NCBI GenBank assembly: GCA_021324465.1
Contig: JAJPJB010000080.1
Location: 1-64,000, forward strand
Reading direction: 5' to 3'
DNA: 64,000 bases
Source of the DNA: Hyphomicrobiaceae bacterium
Lineage (GTDB): Bacteria > Pseudomonadota > Alphaproteobacteria > Rhizobiales > Xanthobacteraceae
Shown here: in pieces, positions 61,254-64,000 of the stretch
Numbering within the stretch: the stretch's first letter is position 1
Layout of the letters: every line of letters starts with the position of its first letter
Translations under genes and position numbers: made by a program
Notes under the pieces: model-generated
The model's database searches: none
What the model was told of the DNA's origin: nothing
The model's input: only the letters and a program-made list of their open reading frames with translations

Positions 61254-63569
61254 TCATTGTCTGCCTTGCGCGATCAGCTCGACGAGCTTGTGCGGCGTTA
61301 CCGGCATTTGTGCAATGCGTACATTGAAGGGCGACAGTGCATCCTCGATCGCCGAGATCACCGCCGCGGCCGCAGGGATGACGCCGACCTCGCCGACGCC
61401 CTTGACACCGAGCGGGTTGTGCGGCGAGGGCGACTCCTTATAGAGCGTCTCGAAGCGCGGCAGTTCCGGCGCGGTCGGCAACAAATAGTCGGCGAGCGTG
61501 GTCGTGACCGGCTGGCCGGAAGGGTCATAGCCCATCCATTCCAGCACGGCATTGCCGATACCATGCGCGATGCCGCCGTGGACCTGGCCTTCGACGATCA
61601 TCGGATTCACGCGCCGGCCGCAATCCTGGATCGTAATGTAACGGAGGATATGCACGCCGCCGGTCTCGATGTCGACCTCGACTTCGACGACATGGCAGGC
61701 ATTGGAATAGGCCAGTTGATCGATACGGAAGGCTTCGCTGGCCTCAAGCCCGGGATCGATACCCTTCGGAAAGCCGTAGCCGGGAGCGCCTTTGAGCACG
61801 CGGGCCAATTCGCCGAGTTTGACCGCAAGCTGCGGCGCACCGACCACGCGCACTTCGCCGTCAGCGATTTCGAGATCCTCCTCGGCTGCTTCGAGCATGT
61901 GGCTTGCCAGCTTGCGTGCCTTCGCCGCGACCGCCTGTGCCGCGATCTTCACGGAGGAGCCGGCCGTGACGGTTTGCCGGCTGGCAAAGCCGCCGAGCCC
62001 AAGCGGAGCCGCCGCGGTATCGCCGGCGACGATGCTGATCGTCTGGGCGCTCACGCCAAAAACCTCGGCGGCAATTTGCGCCAGCGCCGTTGCAAGCCCC
62101 TGCCCCATTGGTGCCGCGCCCGTGGTCACGGTGATATGCCCCGTCGGCGAAATGCGCACGCTGCCGAATTCGAACGGGCCGCGGCCAGTGCCCTTGATGC
62201 CATGCGCAAGCCCGATGCCGGTATAGCGGCCCTGCGCGCGGGCTTCTTGCTGGCGGCGGGGAAAATCTTCCCACTGCGCGATTTTCAGAATCTCCGCCTG
62301 GCAGCCCGGATAGTCGCCGCTATCATATTGCACCGTCTCGCCGGAGCGCGCTTTCAGCGGCTTCAGATAGGGCATCTTTTCTGCCGGGATAAGATTGCGC
62401 CGGCGCAATTCGGCGCGCTCAATCTTCATTGCTTGCGCCAGGCGGTCCATCATCCGCTCCATGGCGAAAGCGGCCTGCGGATAGCCGGCGCCGCGCACCG
62501 AGGAGACCGGCGTCTTATTTGTGTGATGCACGACGACATCCATCGCCAGCGCCGGGACGACATAGGGTCCGGTGAGGGTGGATGCGGAGTTGTACGGCAG
62601 ATTCACGTCCTGCAGCGCATAGGCACCCAGGTCGTGGATGAGCTTGCCGCGAATGCCGCGCACACGGCCGTCGGCATCGGCGGCAAGTTCGATCGACCAA
62701 TATTGATCGCGCTCCTGCGCCGCATTGGTAAAATGCTCGCGGCGGTCCTCGATCCACTTCACCGAGCGACGCAACAGGGTCGCCGCCGCGACCGTCGCCA
62801 CGTCCTCCGGATAGACGCAGAGCTTTGGCCCAAAGCCGCCGCCGACATCGGGCGTCGCGACACGCAGCCGGCTTTCGTCGAGGTCGATGTAGTCGGCGAG
62901 CGCCGTGCGCAGATCGTGCGCCTTTTGCGTCGAGGCCCAGACCGTGGTCTCACGATCGGAGATCTGGGCGAGAATGCCGCGGCCTTCGATCGAATGCGCC
63001 GCGCCGCGATGAATCCAGAGCTCTTCGCGCACGACATGCGCAGGCTTCGCAAAAGCGGCTTCGGCATCGCCAAAAGCGACCTTGTAGGCGATGACCTGAT
63101 TGGAGGCGAGTTCGCGGCGTATCGGCGGTCCACGATCCGCCGTGCGGCAATCAACAGCGGCCGGCAAAATCTCATAATCGACGGCGACAAGCGCGACTGC
63201 ATCTTCGGCAACGTAGCGATCCTGCGCCACCACGATGGCGATGGGCTCGCCGACAAAAGACACTTCGCCGTCGGCGAGCGCAAAGCACCAGCTGCGGTCG
63301 AGCTTGGTCCCGGAATTCGACACACGCAGCATGCGCCGCTGCTTCATCACCGGCGCAAGATCATTGAGCGTGAACACGCCGACAACGCCCGGCAGGGCGC
63401 GCGCAGCCTGCGCATCGACGGCGCGGATCAAGGCATGCGGATGCGGGCTGCGCACAAAGGCCGCGGCAAGCACGCCGTGCGCCTCGATGTCGTCCACATA
63501 ACGGCCCTTGCCGGTCAGCAAGGCTTCGTCCTCAAGGCGTGGAATGCGCGCGCCGATCAAGTCACTCAC
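61254..63569 (-). CDS. xanthine dehydrogenase-family molybdenum-binding subunit
   Basis: 771 residues, the large subunit of a molybdenum hydroxylase. The a/b hammerhead domain (~15-125) has ALLTGKGRYVDDIEAHGVLA. Molybdopterin contacts are seen in VATPDVGGGFGPKLCVYPED, SSVRGAGYPQAAFAMERMMD and TTGAAPMGQGLATALAQIAA. The catalytic Glu is in NPLGVKGVGEVGVIPAAAA. The SVRGAG form is nearer form-II CoxL-like enzymes than CO dehydrogenase (AYXCSFR). No small 2Fe-2S or medium FAD subunit is seen on the covered side. It overlaps the preceding TctC gene by eight bases. Confidence 0.92.
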   Translation of the reverse strand: MSDLIGARIPRLEDEALLTGKGRYVDDIEAHGVLAAAFVRSPHPHALIRAVDAQAARALPGVVGVFTLNDLAPVMKQRRMLRVSNSGTKLDRSWCFALADGEVSFVGEPIAIVVAQDRYVAEDAVALVAVDYEILPAAVDCRTADRGPPIRRELASNQVIAYKVAFGDAEAAFAKPAHVVREELWIHRGAAHSIEGRGILAQISDRETTVWASTQKAHDLRTALADYIDLDESRLRVATPDVGGGFGPKLCVYPEDVATVAAATLLRRSVKWIEDRREHFTNAAQERDQYWSIELAADADGRVRGIRGKLIHDLGAYALQDVNLPYNSASTLTGPYVVPALAMDVVVHHTNKTPVSSVRGAGYPQAAFAMERMMDRLAQAMKIERAELRRRNLIPAEKMPYLKPLKARSGETVQYDSGDYPGCQAEILKIAQWEDFPRRQQEARAQGRYTGIGLAHGIKGTGRGPFEFGSVRISPTGHITVTTGAAPMGQGLATALAQIAAEVFGVSAQTISIVAGDTAAAPLGLGGFASRQTVTAGSSVKIAAQAVAAKARKLASHMLEAAEEDLEIADGEVRVVGAPQLAVKLGELARVLKGAPGYGFPKGIDPGLEASEAFRIDQLAYSNACHVVEVEVDIETGGVHILRYITIQDCGRRVNPMIVEGQVHGGIAHGIGNAVLEWMGYDPSGQPVTTTLADYLLPTAPELPRFETLYKESPSPHNPLGVKGVGEVGVIPAAAAVISAIEDALSPFNVRIAQMPVTPHKLVELIAQGRQ

Positions 63570-64000
63570 TGGAAATGGCCTTTATGGTTTTCTCGAGCAC
63601 GTCCTTCGGCGTGGCATAGGCGTCGTCGAGCATCTTATCGATGGCCGCCGCGGTCACCGGCCGTACGTCGAAGGCAAGCTTCCGTGCCTCGGCGAGGAAA
63701 TCCGCATCGGTCACGGTCGCGTCGAAGGCCGCGATCAGCGCCGCCTTGCGGTCGGCCGGAATGTCGGGCGGCGCCGCGAAAGGACGCGCCATCGCCTGGC
63801 TCGCCATCAGCACTTTGAGGATTTGCAGCTGCTCGGGGCTCTTCGCAAGCTCAGTCGCCAGCGGCACGTCGGCAATCTCGTCGGCCTTTCGCAGCGCGGC
63901 CTGCACCAGAACATTGACCGAGTGATTGGGCATCCAATCCGGATGCGCCGCCTTGATCGTGCTCCAGGAAATTCCGCACATGCCGTCGACTTCGCCGCGC
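63562..64000 (-). CDS. Bug/TctC-type binding protein, 5' end outside window
   Basis: The last 145 residues of a Bug-family protein run in from the right edge. They read EVDGMCGISWSTIKAAHPDW, DVPLATELAKSPEQLQILKV and AMARPFAAPPDIPADRKAAL, the usual C-terminal pattern. The stop overlaps the molybdenum hydroxylase start, so both are in one transcript and the ligand may be that enzyme's substrate. Confidence 0.85.
   Translation of the reverse strand, partial: RGEVDGMCGISWSTIKAAHPDWMPNHSVNVLVQAALRKADEIADVPLATELAKSPEQLQILKVLMASQAMARPFAAPPDIPADRKAALIAAFDATVTDADFLAEARKLAFDVRPVTAAAIDKMLDDAYATPKDVLEKTIKAISSE

Noticed and set aside
61140-63818. 892-codon open frame on the plus strand opposite the molybdenum hydroxylase gene
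   Set aside because: It is the antisense of a clear family protein, rich in Arg/His/Ala from G+C codon bias, with no recognisable domain.
1-64000. CRISPR array, prophage, insertion sequence or integrase
   Set aside because: No regularly spaced repeats, phage structural genes, transposase or recombinase motifs were found on either strand.

Overview
The window looks like chromosome of a motile alphaproteobacterium of the order Hyphomicrobiales, near Bradyrhizobium, Rhodopseudomonas or Xanthobacteraceae. The pointers are high G+C, a canonical CtrA and a ChpT phosphotransferase, the ctrA-cheRBYWA-chpT neighbourhood, an EipA (DUF1134) protein, a DmeF metal exporter, and many solute-binding proteins of the TRAP, Bug and LivFGHM-type systems. 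No phage, insertion sequence, CRISPR array or rRNA operon was seen. This assignment is inference from gene content; nothing in the window names the species.

Layout. 1-4850: a truncated FAD monooxygenase diverges from a cupin gene, followed by a livHMGF branched-chain-type ABC transporter without its binding protein. 5097-7364: VanX-like dipeptidase, DmeF cation exporter and a DUF3617 protein. 7595-15024: flhA, a short drug/metabolite-exporter remnant, a family-3 binding protein, an anti-sigma/ECF sigma pair, and fliJ-fliI. 15025-23659: ctrA, the chemotaxis block cheR-cheB-cheY-cheW-cheA, chpT and cysQ; this is the cell-cycle and motility core. 23649-26541: YHS protein, eipA, a membrane-anchored coiled-coil protein and tRNA-Val(CAC). 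26911-34987: a type I secretion cassette, made of a 1498-residue cysteine-free secreted protein with an internal ~430-residue duplication, its ABC exporter and its HlyD adaptor. 35051-44146: small-molecule catabolism, with an isocitrate-lyase/PEP-mutase-family enzyme, an amidohydrolase, an NMT1-type binding protein, two creatinase-fold (M24) proteins without metal ligands, and hyuB-hyuA. 44396-47519: small hypotheticals, a VasI/TagO-like exported protein and a cation/proton antiporter. 47719-53141: one TRAP binding protein facing two complete DctQ-DctM permease pairs. 53483-60172: poly-His exported protein, DUF488, Ohr, a medium-chain oxidoreductase, a FecR-domain protein, a transglycosylase-like protein, a GlcG/HbpS-like protein and DUF971. 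60191-64000: a Bug binding protein, a molybdenum hydroxylase large subunit and a truncated second Bug protein.

How the parts fit. CckA-type phosphate would pass through ChpT to CtrA. CtrA-like boxes lie upstream of flhA and in the fliI/ctrA intergenic region, which also holds six GANTC (CcrM) sites, so the window joins cell-cycle control to flagellum export and chemotaxis. The most novel-looking items are the duplicated secreted protein with its dedicated exporter, the hyuA-hyuB operon carrying two metal-less creatinase-fold proteins, and the doubled TRAP permease.
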